Shown: positions 1 to 10,639 of the stretch, in pieces
How positions within the stretch are numbered: position 1 is the stretch's first letter
Layout of the letters: every line of letters begins with the position of its first letter
DNA from: Nyssa sinensis
Taxonomy: Eukaryota > Streptophyta > Magnoliopsida > Cornales > Nyssaceae
Direction: 5' to 3'
Assembly (NCBI GenBank): GCA_008638375.1
Contig: CM018051.1
Coordinates: 5,414,852-5,478,851 of the forward strand
Length of the DNA: 64,000 nucleotides
The notes under the pieces: model-generated
Seen by the model: the letters and a program-made list of their open reading frames with translations, nothing else
Told to the model about the DNA's origin: nothing
Databases searched by the model: none
Program-made: the position numbers and the translations under genes

Positions 1-235
1 ACAAATACATTAGCCAAGTGTTGAATCCCATGTTCAACTTACCAACTTTTACATATTTGGTATAAAATGCCAATTTAATGAGTCCCCCACTTACACAATC
101 CTCAAAAGGCCAAATAGAATTTATTGCTTTTTTTTTTATACAACAATGTGATTAAGAGAAATCAAACTTATTCCAATTGTGAGGGGTTTAGTCACTTGCA
201 TTACTTAAATAAAATCTCAATCCTCCAAATAAAAC
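1..235 (-). other. 3' flank of membrane-gene copy A1
   Basis: This AT-rich stretch lies downstream (minus-strand sense) of the A1 exon relic. It matches 43010-43250, the equivalent flank of A2, almost base for base, and more distantly the 3' flanks of B1, B2 and B3 (the block with 'cacaatcctcaaaaggccaa'). It probably contains the old 3' UTR. No ORF of its own is credible. Confidence 0.6.
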
Positions 236-723
236 TTATACTGCTGATTCCATTTGTTGTTCACTTGCACTGCTATCAAATGGTGCATTGATGTTACTTT
301 TGAAGAGTAGCATATTGAGAATTTTTTTTGAATAGTAATGGTATATCTTTGCAAAGGAATTCTTTGTGTTGATAATATGTTTGTCCTGCTATCATTGTGA
401 AAACTAAAACCCATATAATGAAAGTAAACCATCCAAAAGCTGGGACGATGTCCAACATAAACAAGACTGAAGTAAGTGTTCCAAAGCCGACATTGATTTT
501 GCGGAAAATTGCAGCCCAAACTAGGTGATGAGTTTTGAAACTTATTTCAACTAGCATTGTTATAACATAGTCAAAAATGATGACCATGAAAGCCAGCATC
601 GTTGCATAATTTGTTTTGAATGGTGATGCTTGACTACTCTTTGTTTGTAGAATGGTACCCAACACTCCAATAAAAAACCAGAGAACAACATGGATTGCAG
701 CAAAAGAATTGACATTCCCCTCA
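236..723 (-). pseudogene. A1: exon-2 relic of four-membrane-segment protein
   Basis: The minus strand encodes the large second exon of the tandem family. It opens after a splice acceptor (gtgctag, exon from 723) and shares the FFIGVL, FGWFTFI and PLLFKK motifs with B1-B3. Four hydrophobic segments are present. There are two defects. First, the lysine run near the C-terminus is encoded by eight A's (T8 on the plus strand near 326) where A2 has seven, which shifts the frame and stops it at 294 instead of the ancestral stop at 236-238. Second, no first exon is found: the intron is replaced after about 842 by repeat block R. A1 and A2 form a subfamily with a longer loop after the first membrane segment (SPFKTNY). 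The copy is probably dead, although a truncated product from an unseen upstream exon cannot be excluded. Confidence 0.75.
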
Positions 724-842
724 CTAGCACATCAAAATAACACGAGCTTAGCATAAAATACATAATAAAAATATAAGTGAATGCTTGATTGTATTAGCGT
801 TGTATTCGTAATTCCAATAAGTCCAACAAAACCAATACTAGC

Positions 843-2305
843 TACAAAATAATATTTGTTTATATTTTTGCAAAACATGACTTAAATTACCTACAAAATT
901 TTCATGGGTTAGGTGACTGACAGGCCCAAGTCTTCCAATCTTCCTAATTGGCCTTCTATCAAAGGCTCGCCTGACCAAAATCAATATTTTGAGGTTTGTC
1001 ACAGAACTTAAATGACTAGTCTATTAGATGGAGTTATCATTAGATGCCGGATCACCTTTTTGTAATACCACTTGTTACGTGTGGATTTTGAATGTAAAAA
1101 GCTAACCTATTAAATGGAGGAATTACCCTTTACTGTAATACCACTTGTCACGGGTGGATTTTGAACATAAAAACCTAACCTATTAAGTGGAGGAAGTACC
1201 TGACATCGAGGTTTGATGTGACATTAGACAAAGGGTTGAGTCTACTTTGATACCATTTGTCACGGATTGATCTCGAGTCCAAAAGACTAGTCTATTAGAT
1301 AGTGGTATTATATCCGTTCTAAGTGAGATTGGGCTTGTCATAAAATAAAAATTCATGCAGATATTTATGAAAATATCTTGACTTCTTAATCGAAACTCAA
1401 ATTCTCTAACTATACATACACATGAATTTATAAATATAAATGTATATACACATTATATATGCACAGGAACAAAGTCAAAAATTTATGCACGGGGACAAAA
1501 TTTTGCATCATAAATTTTAAAATTAAAGAAGTATTAAAACTTAATATTATTTGATAATATTTTTGAAAAGTAACTCAACTTATTTATATAAAATAACTTA
1601 CAAATTAAACAAGAAATATAAAAAAAGAGAACCTTAAAAAAACTTTAAACAATATAAAATATCTAAAAGGTTGATTAAAGTCTCAGTAAGAACACATGAG
1701 GCCGGATGCAAAGCCCAGGTGTAACTAAGTGAGATTGAGCTTACGCATAGGCAAGGCTTGGGAGCATAATTACTATTTATAAGTTGGGTTGACCTGGCCT
1801 AAACGCCACTAGCCCATTCGATATCCAGGCCAATAATAATTGTAACCAATCAATCCAATAATAATCCAATTATGATTTGTTTATTAAATTTTATTTTATT
1901 TTTAATTATAGTGATAGGAGGGGGAACTATTCTATGTGTATATATTTGTGACATAAAGCTTGATTTCTAATCTGTTATGTGAAGAGAGGAGTTTTAACAA
2001 CATTATCTCGATATATTCTCATAATTTGTTCGTTAATTAATCTATGGACTTAGGGGGATTAATTTTTTTTTTTTCCGATGAATCGATAAATAACTAAGAT
2101 ACGTATTTATATATGATTTTTTTCTAAGCATATAATTATTATAATTGAGAAATTACAAGTAATACTATTCATGTATGATTTTATTTATTTTCAAATTACT
2201 TCTAAATTTATGGGTCATTTTTTTTTTAATCAAGTAAAAACTAACACACCACGACTTTTATAACTGCATAAACAATAAGTTATGCTTTACAAATTACGAA
2301 TCATA
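843..2305. repeat. Spacer block R, copy 1
   Basis: First of five copies of a non-coding block (others near 7190-8940, 16726-18400, 43855-45560, 62840-64000). It starts near a run ending in TATATTTTTGCAAAACATGAC and carries a short tandem repeat (1062-1330), a piece starting AACACATGAGGC, and an AT-rich tail. R1 and R4 share an alternative middle (about 1310-1680) that the other copies lack, and both lie next to an A-type relic, so they descend from one duplicated unit. No gene is seen. Confidence 0.75.
1062..1330. repeat. About 73-bp tandem repeat in block R (copy 1)
   Basis: Units begin TAATACCACTTGT and contain TGGATTTTGAA and CCTATTAA-TGGAGGAA. Here two clear units start about 73 bp apart (1062 and 1135), followed by a diverged third that begins GATACCATTTGTCACGG. 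The same array sits in every R block, and the R5 copy (63141-63470) has one more unit. Confidence 0.7.
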
Positions 2306-3150
2306 GTTTGATTATGTAAAAGTGATCCCTGCATTGAACACATTTTTAACAATTACATGAACAAATTTTATTCCCGAAGATGCACTTATATTTTTTCTTC
2401 CTCTTTTTTTTTTTTTTTTTTGTAATAACAGGTGGGCTCAAAAGAGGTTTGACCCACGCTTAGCAGTGGCAGCCCACAGTTTTTGAAACAGGTTCAGACG
2501 AAGGCCAAACCATCCTTGAACTAAATCCCATGTGGACCTCAACGGCACTTGTCTGCACATCTGCTACCAAACGGCTGCGTCTCGGGGATTCATCAGTGTC
2601 ATCTGCTACCAAACGGCTGCCGACAAGAAGTTCGCTAGGATTCGTGACGTTCTGGCGTACGGACGAGGCCCGAACCACTACTCACAAGGTATTCAAGGCC
2701 TATATGAGGCTATGGAAGTACCAGTAAGAGAATCGATCGAAGCTCGTCGAGTCGGGCCTTCAACGCTGGGAAATCGGCGAGATCGCGTCTCGGGGATAGT
2801 AACAGCAACAAGCTCTAGTCAAATTCGACGAAAACACAAAAAACAGAGAAGCAAACCTTTAGAAGGGTCAATCAGAGAATCTCAGTGTGATTCTTGAGTT
2901 TATGGGTTGAGTTTTATGGGATTTGGGATGTCTAAATATGGGTGTTTTATGGACGTCGGTGGTCGGGGGTCGGCAGTGACAGGAACGGGAGAGAAGACGG
3001 CGGCAATTGCGGCGGGGTGCTGCAAATCGTGAGGGGTGAGATCGGGGCTGGGAAGAGAGAGAGAGTTTCTGAATTGGGAAGCGAGACTAGGGCTTTTTTT
3101 TATCTGATGTGGCAGAACTCTGGTTCGGACTCTGGCGGTGTGGAATAACT
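2306..3150. other. GC-rich inserted patch, possibly captured gene 5' end
   Basis: Compared with the other R copies, about 200 bp is replaced here by about 840 bp of much more GC-rich DNA (junctions near 2305 and 3147). Read on the minus strand, the right part resembles a plant 5' leader (AAAAAAGCCCTAGTCTCGC, then a CT-rich tract near 3050). The left part holds a direct duplication of CATCTGCTACCAAACGGCTG at about 2558 and 2608. Both strands have ORFs up to about 120 codons, but none has a motif I recognise. A transposon-captured gene fragment is possible. No terminal repeats were found. Confidence 0.4.
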
Positions 3151-3169
3151 TGAAACTAATACTAAAATA

Positions 3170-3540
3170 TATTTTTTAAAAAATGAATTAATAACATACA
3201 AGAATGTCATATTAAGAAATCTACATTCTTAAACATTACGAAGAAAATAATAGAATTAAAAATCGTATCATCCCCTATTATGAGCTAAAAAATAGAAAAC
3301 AAAATCACATCGAGAATTTGGCTTAAAATTTTGCCTCTTGAAAATTTGTAATTGAACTAAGTTAGGCTTGTTAGCTTGAACTTGTATTTATTGATTCCGG
3401 GTGCACTGCAGTAGGATCAATCGGTGCATTGCACATCAGATTATAGTTTACCTATTGAACAAAGCTGTCAAGTATTTATGAATAATTTTTTCAGTGAGCT
3501 TGGTTGAATTTTGAGGTGTTTGTGTTGAAACCTAATAGAA
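3170..3540 (-). pseudogene. Intron-only relic of a membrane gene
   Basis: This block matches the family intron (GATAACATACAAGAATGTC, then TTGCCTCTTGAAAATTTGT) and runs almost to where exon 1 should lie. It then jumps at CCTAATAG/AAATAATGG directly into the 3' flank of the next copy. Exon 1 and exon 2 are both missing. The same junction occurs near 9327, so the fusion predates duplication of this unit. Confidence 0.6.
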
Positions 3541-3868
3541 ATAATGGACTGCCAATTTGGGTAGAAAAAAAAAATTAAATTGTTAAAAGTCAACTACAAA
3601 ATAATCAAACATTATTGTTGGTCTATTTATTTAAAAAGGCCACAAAAAAAAAATACAAGCAGCATGATAAAAATGTTAAAAAAAAAAACACGAATAACAT
3701 ACACTAGTGTTCCTTCAAAATCACCAACGAAAGGTTTCAAAGGATATAACAAATGCATTAGCCATACATTGAATTTCAAATAACTTAACTTGTACAAATA
3801 CATTTTGTATAAAAATAGCAATTTAGTGAGTGAAGCACTTACACAATCCTCAAAAGGTCAAATAGGAC
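3541..3868 (-). other. 3' flank of B1
   Basis: This shared downstream block (TTGTTGGTCTATTTATTTAA, poly-A runs, then TCACCAACGAAAGGTTTC) precedes all three B genes at nearly the same spacing. It presumably holds their 3' UTR and polyadenylation region. Short ORFs inside it are not coding-like. Confidence 0.55.
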
Positions 3869-4840
3869 TTATACTGGCGATTCCATTTGTTGCTCACTTG
3901 AATTGTTATTCTTTGGCACATTGATGGTTTTTTTGAATGGTGGCAAATTGATAATTTTTTTGAATAGTAAAGGTACTTCTTTACAAAGGAATTGGTAGTG
4001 TTGATGAATTGTTTGCTGTGTTATCAATGCAAAAAGTAACACCCATAAAATGAAAGTGAACCATCCAAAAGGCGGGACGATGACCAGCACAAGCAGGACT
4101 GAGGCAAGTGTTCCAAATATGATGCTGATGTTGTAGACAATTGCACCCCAATTTGGATTTTGACTGCTGTTGAGTATTATTTCAGCCATCAGTGTTAAAA
4201 CATAGACAAAAATGACGACCATAAAAGCGAATATTTTTGCTTCTGCTTGACTACTCTTTTTCTGTAGGATTGCAACCAACACTCCTATAAAAAACATCAG
4301 GATACCATGGATTTTGTCGAAAGAATAGGCCGCCTGTTCACTAGCACAACATACAAGAATTTCATACTAAGAAATCTACAATCTTAAACTTTATGAAGAA
4401 AATAATAGAATTAAAAATCATATCATCTCCTGTCGCGAGCTAAAAAATAGAAAATAAAATCATATCGAAAATTTGGCTTAAAATTTTACCTCTTGAAAAT
4501 CTATAATTGAAATAAATCAGGCTAGTTAGCTTGAACAAAGGTGTCAAGTATTTATGATTAATTTTTCAATGAGCTTGGTTGAATTTTGAGGTGTTAAGTT
4601 GTGTTGAAGCCTAATAGAAGCCAAAAAATTTTAAGAATATAAAATCACTAAAAAAAGCCTAGTATAAAACAAGAATAAAGAGAAACAAACCTCCGACTGC
4701 GGCCTTGTTCAGAGCTAACAATCTCACGGTTTTGCATTTTAGATACTGACTGAATTGATGATTTTTTAGAGAGAGAGAGAGAGAGCAGAGCAGAGCTTGG
4801 TGAGAGAGAGATGATGGAGAGACAGAGAGAGAGCAGAGCT

Positions 4841-4890
<50 letters not shown>

Positions 4891-5071
4891 AGAGCTTGGT
4901 GAGAGAGCTTGGTTGAATTTTGAGGTGTTAAGTTGTGTTGAAGCCTAATACAAGCCAGAAAATTTTAAGAGTATAAAATCACTAAAAAAAGCCTAGTGTT
5001 GAACAAGAAAAAAGAGAGACAAACCTCCGACTGTGGCCTTGTTCAGAGCTAAGATTCTCACGGTTTAACAT
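3869..5071 (-). CDS. B1: four-membrane-segment protein, two alternative first exons
   Basis: Predicted CDS is the complement of 3869-4340 joined to a first exon at either 5025-5071 or 4691-4737. Both first exons are 47 nt, begin ATG and end at GGAG/GTTTGT. Exon 2 starts after TGCTAG/TGAACAG, and the phase matches exactly, giving about 172 residues. The N-terminus is short and polar (MLNRENLSSEQG or MQNREIVSSEQG). Four hydrophobic segments follow at about residues 28-42, 52-72, 82-104 and 107-123, then a basic, Asn/Ser-rich tail (KNNNSSEQQ). Cytosolic ends and a membrane location are inferred from this pattern. No catalytic motif or known domain is recognised. The inner first exon has lost its TATA box, because a second copy of intron plus exon 1 was joined at a GAGCTTGGT microhomology (about 4905-4915). 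The outer exon retains a TATA box at 5178-5184 and is the likelier start. Confidence 0.65.
4691..4737 (-). other. Inner duplicate first exon of B1
   Basis: A 47-nt exon-1 copy (ATG at 4737, donor after 4691), intact in sequence and phase but with no TATA box before the next duplicated segment. A transcript from the outer promoter would have to skip it or retain it. It could serve only if the GA tract at 4765-4890 can initiate transcription. Confidence 0.55.
4765..4890. repeat. (GA)n tract in B1 leader
   Basis: Nearly pure GA dinucleotide runs are broken by copies of CAGAGCTTGGTGAGAGAG. On the gene strand this is a long CT-rich leader. The homologous tract in B2 and B3 is much shorter, so it has expanded here. 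Confidence 0.8.
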
Positions 5072-5177
5072 TTTAGATACTGACTGAATTGATGAGATTG
5101 GTGGATTGCAGAGCAGCACTTCGAGTTTTTTTAGAGAGAGAGACAGAGAAGTGGATAGAGAGGGGAGCAGAGCTTGC

Positions 5178-5184
5178 TTTTATA
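5178..5184 (-). promoter_or_regulatory. TATA box of B1 (outer promoter)
   Basis: The plus strand TTTTATA reads TATAAAA on the minus strand, about 107 nt upstream of the outer ATG at 5071. It is followed by a GA-rich (CT on the coding strand) leader. The same CTATAAAAG context is found before the first exons of B2, B3 and two relics. Confidence 0.6.
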
Positions 5185-5218
5185 GAGCAAGGGTGTGCCA
5201 ACATCTTCCAGACCCCAG

Positions 5219-5372
5219 ACCCAAACGCCCCTGGGGTGTGCCATCAAACTGTGCCATCAAACAGACCCCACAATGCCAACATCGCCAACATCACAACCAG
5301 ACCCCAAAGATCCAAACGCCCCTGGGGTGTGCCATCAAACTGTGCCATCAAACAGACCCCACAATGACCCAA
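5219..5372. repeat. 90-bp minisatellite upstream of B1 promoter
   Basis: One complete unit plus most of a second, period 90 bp (starting near 5221 and 5311), containing AACGCCCCTGGGGTGTGCC and CATCAAACAGACCCCACAAT. It has no counterpart in the other copies. It lies directly upstream of the TATA box, and the distal TATATAAAGAAGTAAAG element kept by the other copies is missing here. Confidence 0.75.
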
Positions 5373-5379
5373 ACGCCCT

Positions 5380-5690
5380 TAAATTATGTTAGGAAATTTT
5401 TTCCTGCATTATATCATTCTACAATATTTTAAGAAAATCAAAATTTGGTGAGATAAAAGAGAATTAAAATTTTTCATAAATTTTTTCCTACTTAAATAAA
5501 ATTAAAAATCAAAGTTTCATTTAGTTATGAATTTAGTGAAGAAAAAGAAAATCAAAAGTTTCCTTTAGTCATGTATATTGTTAATATAATAAAAGAGAAG
5601 TTATTCCCTTTGTGGGAAATTAAATTTTATTTTATTATAACTCAATAAATTATAAATTCCTGTATATTATTAAAAGCAATCTTCACTTAA
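5380..5690. repeat. Spacer block S, copy 1
   Basis: AT-rich block starting TTATGTTAGGAAATTTTTTCC. It recurs at about 11465, 28955 and 46705, each time directly upstream of a family promoter. Non-coding; it may hold distal promoter sequence. Confidence 0.65.
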
Positions 5691-5704
5691 ACATGTGAAT
5701 GTGC

Positions 5705-7189
5705 ATATTATTTTAAACTCTTAACAAGTTTTTAACTAGGCTATTTATAATTGACCTTTTCTTATTTTTTTAATAAAATAATATGAAAAACAAATCAAAT
5801 TAACGTTAATTATGTAAAGAAAGGAAGAGAATCGGTTCTTATATTATAATTAGCCTTTTATATTTCACCACCACTTCTCGACAAATGGAGTCAATTATTA
5901 TCCAATCCTTTTTGCAATGCCATGCACTCATTCGTCTCATCATTTTTACTATATTTAAATTTATTTTTTAACTGCTCATCAACATTGTTTATCATAAATA
6001 AAAAAATGAAAATTTTAAAGTTCATGTTCATGTTCATATTCATCAGATGTAATTAAAAGTTTTACAGTTATTATCTTTTTACGACAACTTCCTTTTTTCC
6101 AAAATTGAAATTAATTGTATGAAAAATTATAATATAAAGTGCAAATTTTGATGGAGTTATACAAAACACTATTATTTGATTTTAAATAATTGGAATACCT
6201 AAGTTATCTTCAAAATTCAAACCGTGTGTCTAGTAAGAATAAAAGAAATTGCACATAGAATTTGTTATTTTTTATTTGAGAAATGTTGTACATAATTAAT
6301 TAGGAAAAAATATTAAAAATATTCTAAAATAAATTTATGATTAATTTTTCATATCTAAAAGACCTAAATAAGAAAATTTTATTACAAAAAAGTCCAATGA
6401 TAAACTTTTATTTTAACACCGTTCAAAAAAATTACTGATTAGACTAAAATTATTTTCAAAATATATTAGAAATTTTGAAGGTAATCCAAATATACTGTAA
6501 AGTACATAAGACTGATTATTACATTTTAGCATTAGAATGGTATTTCAAAAAAGAAAAATTGTTGTTGCATTAAAAATAATATTTTAGAATGGGAGTGGAG
6601 TTGTTAAAATTTGACTTTTTGTACTATAATAATATCAAAATATAACATTAGCATGAATAAAATAACATTTAGTATTGAAAAAGCTATTAGATGTGGGTGA
6701 GAATGATAAAGCCTTCTTCTCATGCTCTGAAGAGAAGCTGAAGTTGTTGATCTCATTGGGTGCCAATCCATAGTGGTTTATGGAATTGAACATAAATCTT
6801 AGAGACCGGTGATTGATATTGGAATAATTGTGTGGCCTGAATCATTAATTAAACATAATCTAGGGGCAGCTAAATACAATCGTTAAATGGTACTGGATTG
6901 AAATTGTATTGACTAAAGGGAAAAACTTCCGAGTTAATTGATATTTGATTTTTTTTTTAATGTTGTGGGACAGTCATTCCCTTTGTGGGAAATTAAATTT
7001 TATTTTATTTTTTCCTATTTAAATAAGATTAGGAATCAAAATTTTGTTTTTTGCTTTTTTAATATTATAATGGAGGAGAATTAAGAGAATCTAAAACTCA
7101 ATGATAAATTTTTAAAAAAAATTAAAATTGAGTTAATTAATCTTTAAATCCCTACTAAAGATGGTTAATTAATTGTTTAGAAACAAAAA
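5705..7189. repeat. Spacer block U, copy 1 (5'-truncated)
   Basis: Matches the right-hand parts of U2 (15285-16725), U3 and U4 (61720-62840). It includes a stretch with TCACCACCACTTCTCGACAA (near 5870), the coding-like island near 6693-6775, and a terminal GTTGTGGGACAGTCATTCC segment. Here the T block and the left part of U are absent, so this unit is shortened. No complete gene. Confidence 0.7.
6693..6775 (+). pseudogene. Conserved coding-like island in U1 (start lost)
   Basis: Counterpart of the small ORF at 16222-16341. The ATG is GTG here (6693), one residue differs (Asp-Lys instead of Asp-Glu), and the frame ends at TAG directly after GANP. The base composition stands out against the AT-rich surroundings. 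Confidence 0.4.
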
Positions 7190-8940
7190 TATAACGCAAA
7201 ATAATATTTGTTTATATTTTGCAAAACATGACTTAAATTACCTATAAAATTTCCATGGCCCAGGTGATTGCCAGACCCAAGTCTTCCAATCTTCTTAATT
7301 AGCCTTCTATCAAAGACTCGTCCGGTCTTTAGCTTATCCGAGGGTACGCCCTCTTGATTTTGTATATTCTTTCTTCTTCTTTTTAACTTATTTGCCCACC
7401 AAAAAAAAAAAAGACTCGTCCGGTCAGAATCATCATTTTGAGGTTTGTTACAGAATTTAAAAGATTAGCCTATTAGATGGAGGTATCATTAGAAGCCGAA
7501 TAACCTTTTCTACCCGTCCATCCTATCGACGTGGGACCTGTTATTGGCTGGTTTGGTGTGGATGTTTAGTATGACCTTAGATAAGGGATCAAGTTTATTG
7601 TAATACCACTTGTCACGGGTGGATTTTGGAATGTAAAAAGCTAACCTATTAAGTGGAGGAATTACCCTTTACTGTAATACCACTTGTCATGGGTGGGTTT
7701 TGAACGTAAAAACCTAATCTATTAAGTGGAGGAATTATCCGACATCGAGGTTTGATGTGACATCAGACAAAGGGTTGATTCCATTGATACCATTTGTCAC
7801 GGATTGGATCTCGAGTCCAAAAGACTAGTTTATTAGGTAGTGGTATTATACCCGTTTTACAAGTTTCAGGATATCCTAATGCTTATCCGATGTGGAACAA
7901 AGAGTCCATAATATCGATTAATTTTATGAACAAACTTATTTTTATTTTTTGATAGAAGTGATAGAGTATTACAATTCAGGAATTACATTTTAACATAGCG
8001 TGTGTGTTACAATCTTATCCAATGTGTGTGTGTGTATCCAACCTAACAAGGCTACACTAGAAGAGGCTCAAGTTTTAATCTGACACATTGAAAAATATTT
8101 GTATACATTTTATGATCAAGAACACATGAGGCCCGATGCAACGCCCAGGTGTAACTAAGTGAGACTGGGCTTATGCATAGGCGAGGCTTGGGAGCATAAT
8201 AACTATTTATAAGTAGTGCTGCCCTGGCCTAAACGCCACTAGCCCATTCGATATTCAGGCTCAATAATAATTGTAACCAATCAATCCAATAATAATCCAA
8301 TTATGATTTGTTCATTAAATTTTATTTTATTTTTGAGTATAGTGATAGGAGCAAGGAAATATTCTATGTACATGTATTTGCGGCATAAAGCTTGATCGCT
8401 GATCTGTTATGCGAAGAGAGAGTTTTAACAACATCATCTCGATATATTCCCAAGATTTGTTCGTTAATTAATCAATGGACTTAGGGGGATTAAATTTTTT
8501 TTCTTCTATGAATCGGTAAATAACTAAGATATGTATTTATATATGATTTTTTTTCTAAGCATATAATTATAAAATATAATTATTATATTTGAGAAATTAC
8601 AAGTAGTACTATTCATGTATGATTTTATTCATTTTCAAATTACTTCTAAATTTATGGGTCATTTTTTTTTTGAATCGAGTAAAAATCAACAGACCACGAC
8701 TTCTATAACTGCATAAACAATAAGTTATGCTTTACAAATTATGAATTGCATTCACAAGTATTTAATTAATTTGAAGTCCATCAAAACTTAGATGGCATTT
8801 AATAAGAATTTTGTGCCTGGGAAAAAAATTGGAATTTGCATAAAAATTGACTAAATATTTAGAAGAAAAAAAAGAATAAGGGTCCATCTTTTTAGAAGAA
8901 TGGCTCTATTTTTTTTCCTTCCAAGAAGTCCAAAATAATT
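7190..8940. repeat. Spacer block R, copy 2
   Basis: Full copy of the R block with the 73-bp tandem repeat (about 7598-7850) and a short TG run (8013-8034). The middle is of the type shared with R3 and R5 (TATCCTAATGCTTATCCGATG), not R1 and R4. An extra piece near 7326-7412 is absent from R3. No gene seen. Confidence 0.75.
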
Positions 8941-8968
8941 GAAAGTGATACTAAAATATATTTTTTTA

Positions 8969-9327
8969 AAAAAATGAATTGATAACATACAAGAATGTCA
9001 TACTAAGAAATCTATATTCTTAAACTTTATGAAGAAAATAATAGAATTAAAAATCATATCATCCCCTATTGTGAGCTAAAAAATAGAAAACAAAATCACA
9101 TCGAGAATTTGGCTTAAAATTTTGCCTCTTGAAAATTTGTAATTGAACTAAGTTAGGCTAGTTAGCTTGAACTTGTATTTATCGATTCCGGGTGCACTGC
9201 AGTAAGATCAATCGGTGCATTGCACATCAGACTATTGTTTACCTATTGAACAAAGCTGTCAAGTATTTATGAATAATTTTTCAGTGAGCTTGGTTGAATT
9301 TTGAGGTGTTTGTGTTGAAACCTAATA
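8969..9327 (-). pseudogene. Intron-only relic of a membrane gene
   Basis: Nearly identical to 3176-3540: family intron sequence fused at CCTAATAG/AAATAATGG to the 3' flank of B2. It records loss of a whole gene copy between two intron/flank break points. Confidence 0.6.
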
Positions 9328-9656
9328 GAAATAATGGACTGCCAATTCGGGTAGAAAAAAAAATTAAATTGTTAAAAGTCAACTACAAAATAATCAAACA
9401 TTATTGTTGGTCTATTTATTTAAAAAGGCCACAAAAAAAAAATACAAGCAGCATGATAAAAATGTTAAAAAAAAAACATGAATAACATACACTAGTGTTC
9501 CTTCAAAATCACCAACGAAAGGTTTCAAAGGATATAACAAATGCATTAGCCAAACATTGAATTTCAAATAACTTAACTTGTACAAATACATTTTGTATAA
9601 AAATAGTAATTTAATGAGTCAAGCACTTGCACAATCCTCAAAACGTCAAATACGAC
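9328..9656 (-). other. 3' flank of B2
   Basis: Equivalent of 3541-3868, over 95% identical by eye, with the same poly-A runs and the same distance to the stop codon. Presumed 3' UTR and terminator region of B2. Confidence 0.55.
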
Positions 9657-10525
9657 TTATACTGCAGATTCTATTTGTTGCTCACTTGAATTGTTATTCT
9701 TTGGCACATTGATGGTTTTTTTGAATGGTGGCAAATGGATAATTTTTTTGAACAGCAAAGGTACTTCTTTACAAAGGAATTGGTAGTGCTGCTGAATTGT
9801 TCGCTTTGTTATCAATGCAAAAAGTAACACCCATAAAATGAAAGTGAACCACCCAAAAGGCGGGACGATGACCAGCAGAAGCAAGACTGAGGCAAGTGTT
9901 CCAAATATGATGCTGCTGTTGTAGACAATTGCACCCCAATTTGGATTTTGATTACTGTTGAGTATTATTTCAGCCATCAGTGCTAAAACGTAAACAAAAA
10001 TGACGACCATGAAAGCGAATATTTTTGCTTCTGCTTGACTACTCTTCATCTGTAGGATTGCAACCAACACTCCTATAAAAAACATCAAGATACCATGGAT
10101 TTTGTCGAAAGAATAGGCCACCTGTTCACTAGCACAACATACAAGAATTTCGTACTAAGAAATCTACAATCTTAAACTTTATGAAGAAAATAATAGAATT
10201 AAAAATCATATCATCTCCTGTTGTGAGCTAAAAAATAGAAAATAAAATCATATCGAAAATTTGGCTTAAAATTTTACCTCTTGAAAATCTATAATTGAAA
10301 TAAATCAGGCTAGTTAGCTTGAACAAAGGTGTCAAGTATTTATGATTAATTTTTCAGTGAGCTTGGTTGAATTTTGAGGTGTTAAGTTGTGTTGAAGCCT
10401 AATAGAAGCTAAAAAATTTTAAGAATATAAAATCACTAAAAAAAGCCTAGTATAAAGTAAGAATAAAGAGAAACAAACCTCCGTCTGCAGCCTTGTTCAG
10501 AGTTAATATTCTCACGGTTTTGCAT
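9657..10525 (-). CDS. B2: four-membrane-segment protein
   Basis: Predicted CDS is the complement of 9657-10128 joined to 10479-10525, with a 350-bp intron. Exon 1 runs from ATG at 10525 to donor GGAG/GTTTGT; exon 2 opens after TGCTAG/TGAACAG, and the phases join to give MQNRENINSEQG...SEQVAYSFDK. The product is about 172 residues: a polar N-terminus, four hydrophobic segments (about 28-42, 52-72, 82-104, 107-123), then a basic amphipathic stretch (PLLFKK) and a polar Asn/Ser/Gln tail. It is likely a small integral membrane protein. The family and partners are unknown to me, and MARVEL/CASP-like proteins are only a loose architectural analogy. It differs from B1 and B3 mainly by single substitutions in the loops and tail. 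A GTG-initiated version from 10121 is unnecessary because the spliced start is better supported. Its promoter is duplicated. Confidence 0.72.
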
Positions 10526-10621
10526 TTTAGATACTGACTGAATTGATGATTTTTTAGAGAGAGAGAGAGAGCAGAGATTGGTGAGAGAGAGATGATGGAG
10601 AGAGAGAGGTTGGGAGATCTC

Positions 10622-10628
10622 TTTTATA
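10622..10628 (-). promoter_or_regulatory. Proximal TATA box of B2
   Basis: TATAAAA on the minus strand, about 100 nt upstream of the ATG at 10525, with a CT-rich leader between. This is the same position and context as in B3. Confidence 0.6.
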
Positions 10629-10639
10629 GAGTTGGAACA

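Noticed and set aside
5089..5432. Overlapping ORFs around the 90-bp repeat
   Set aside because: Repeat translations in three frames; they lie on the strand opposite the B1 promoter.
10119..10121. GTG as the start codon of B2
   Set aside because: The phase-matched exon 1 with ATG and TATA box, conserved in B1 and B3, explains the N-terminus better; plant nuclear genes rarely start at GTG.
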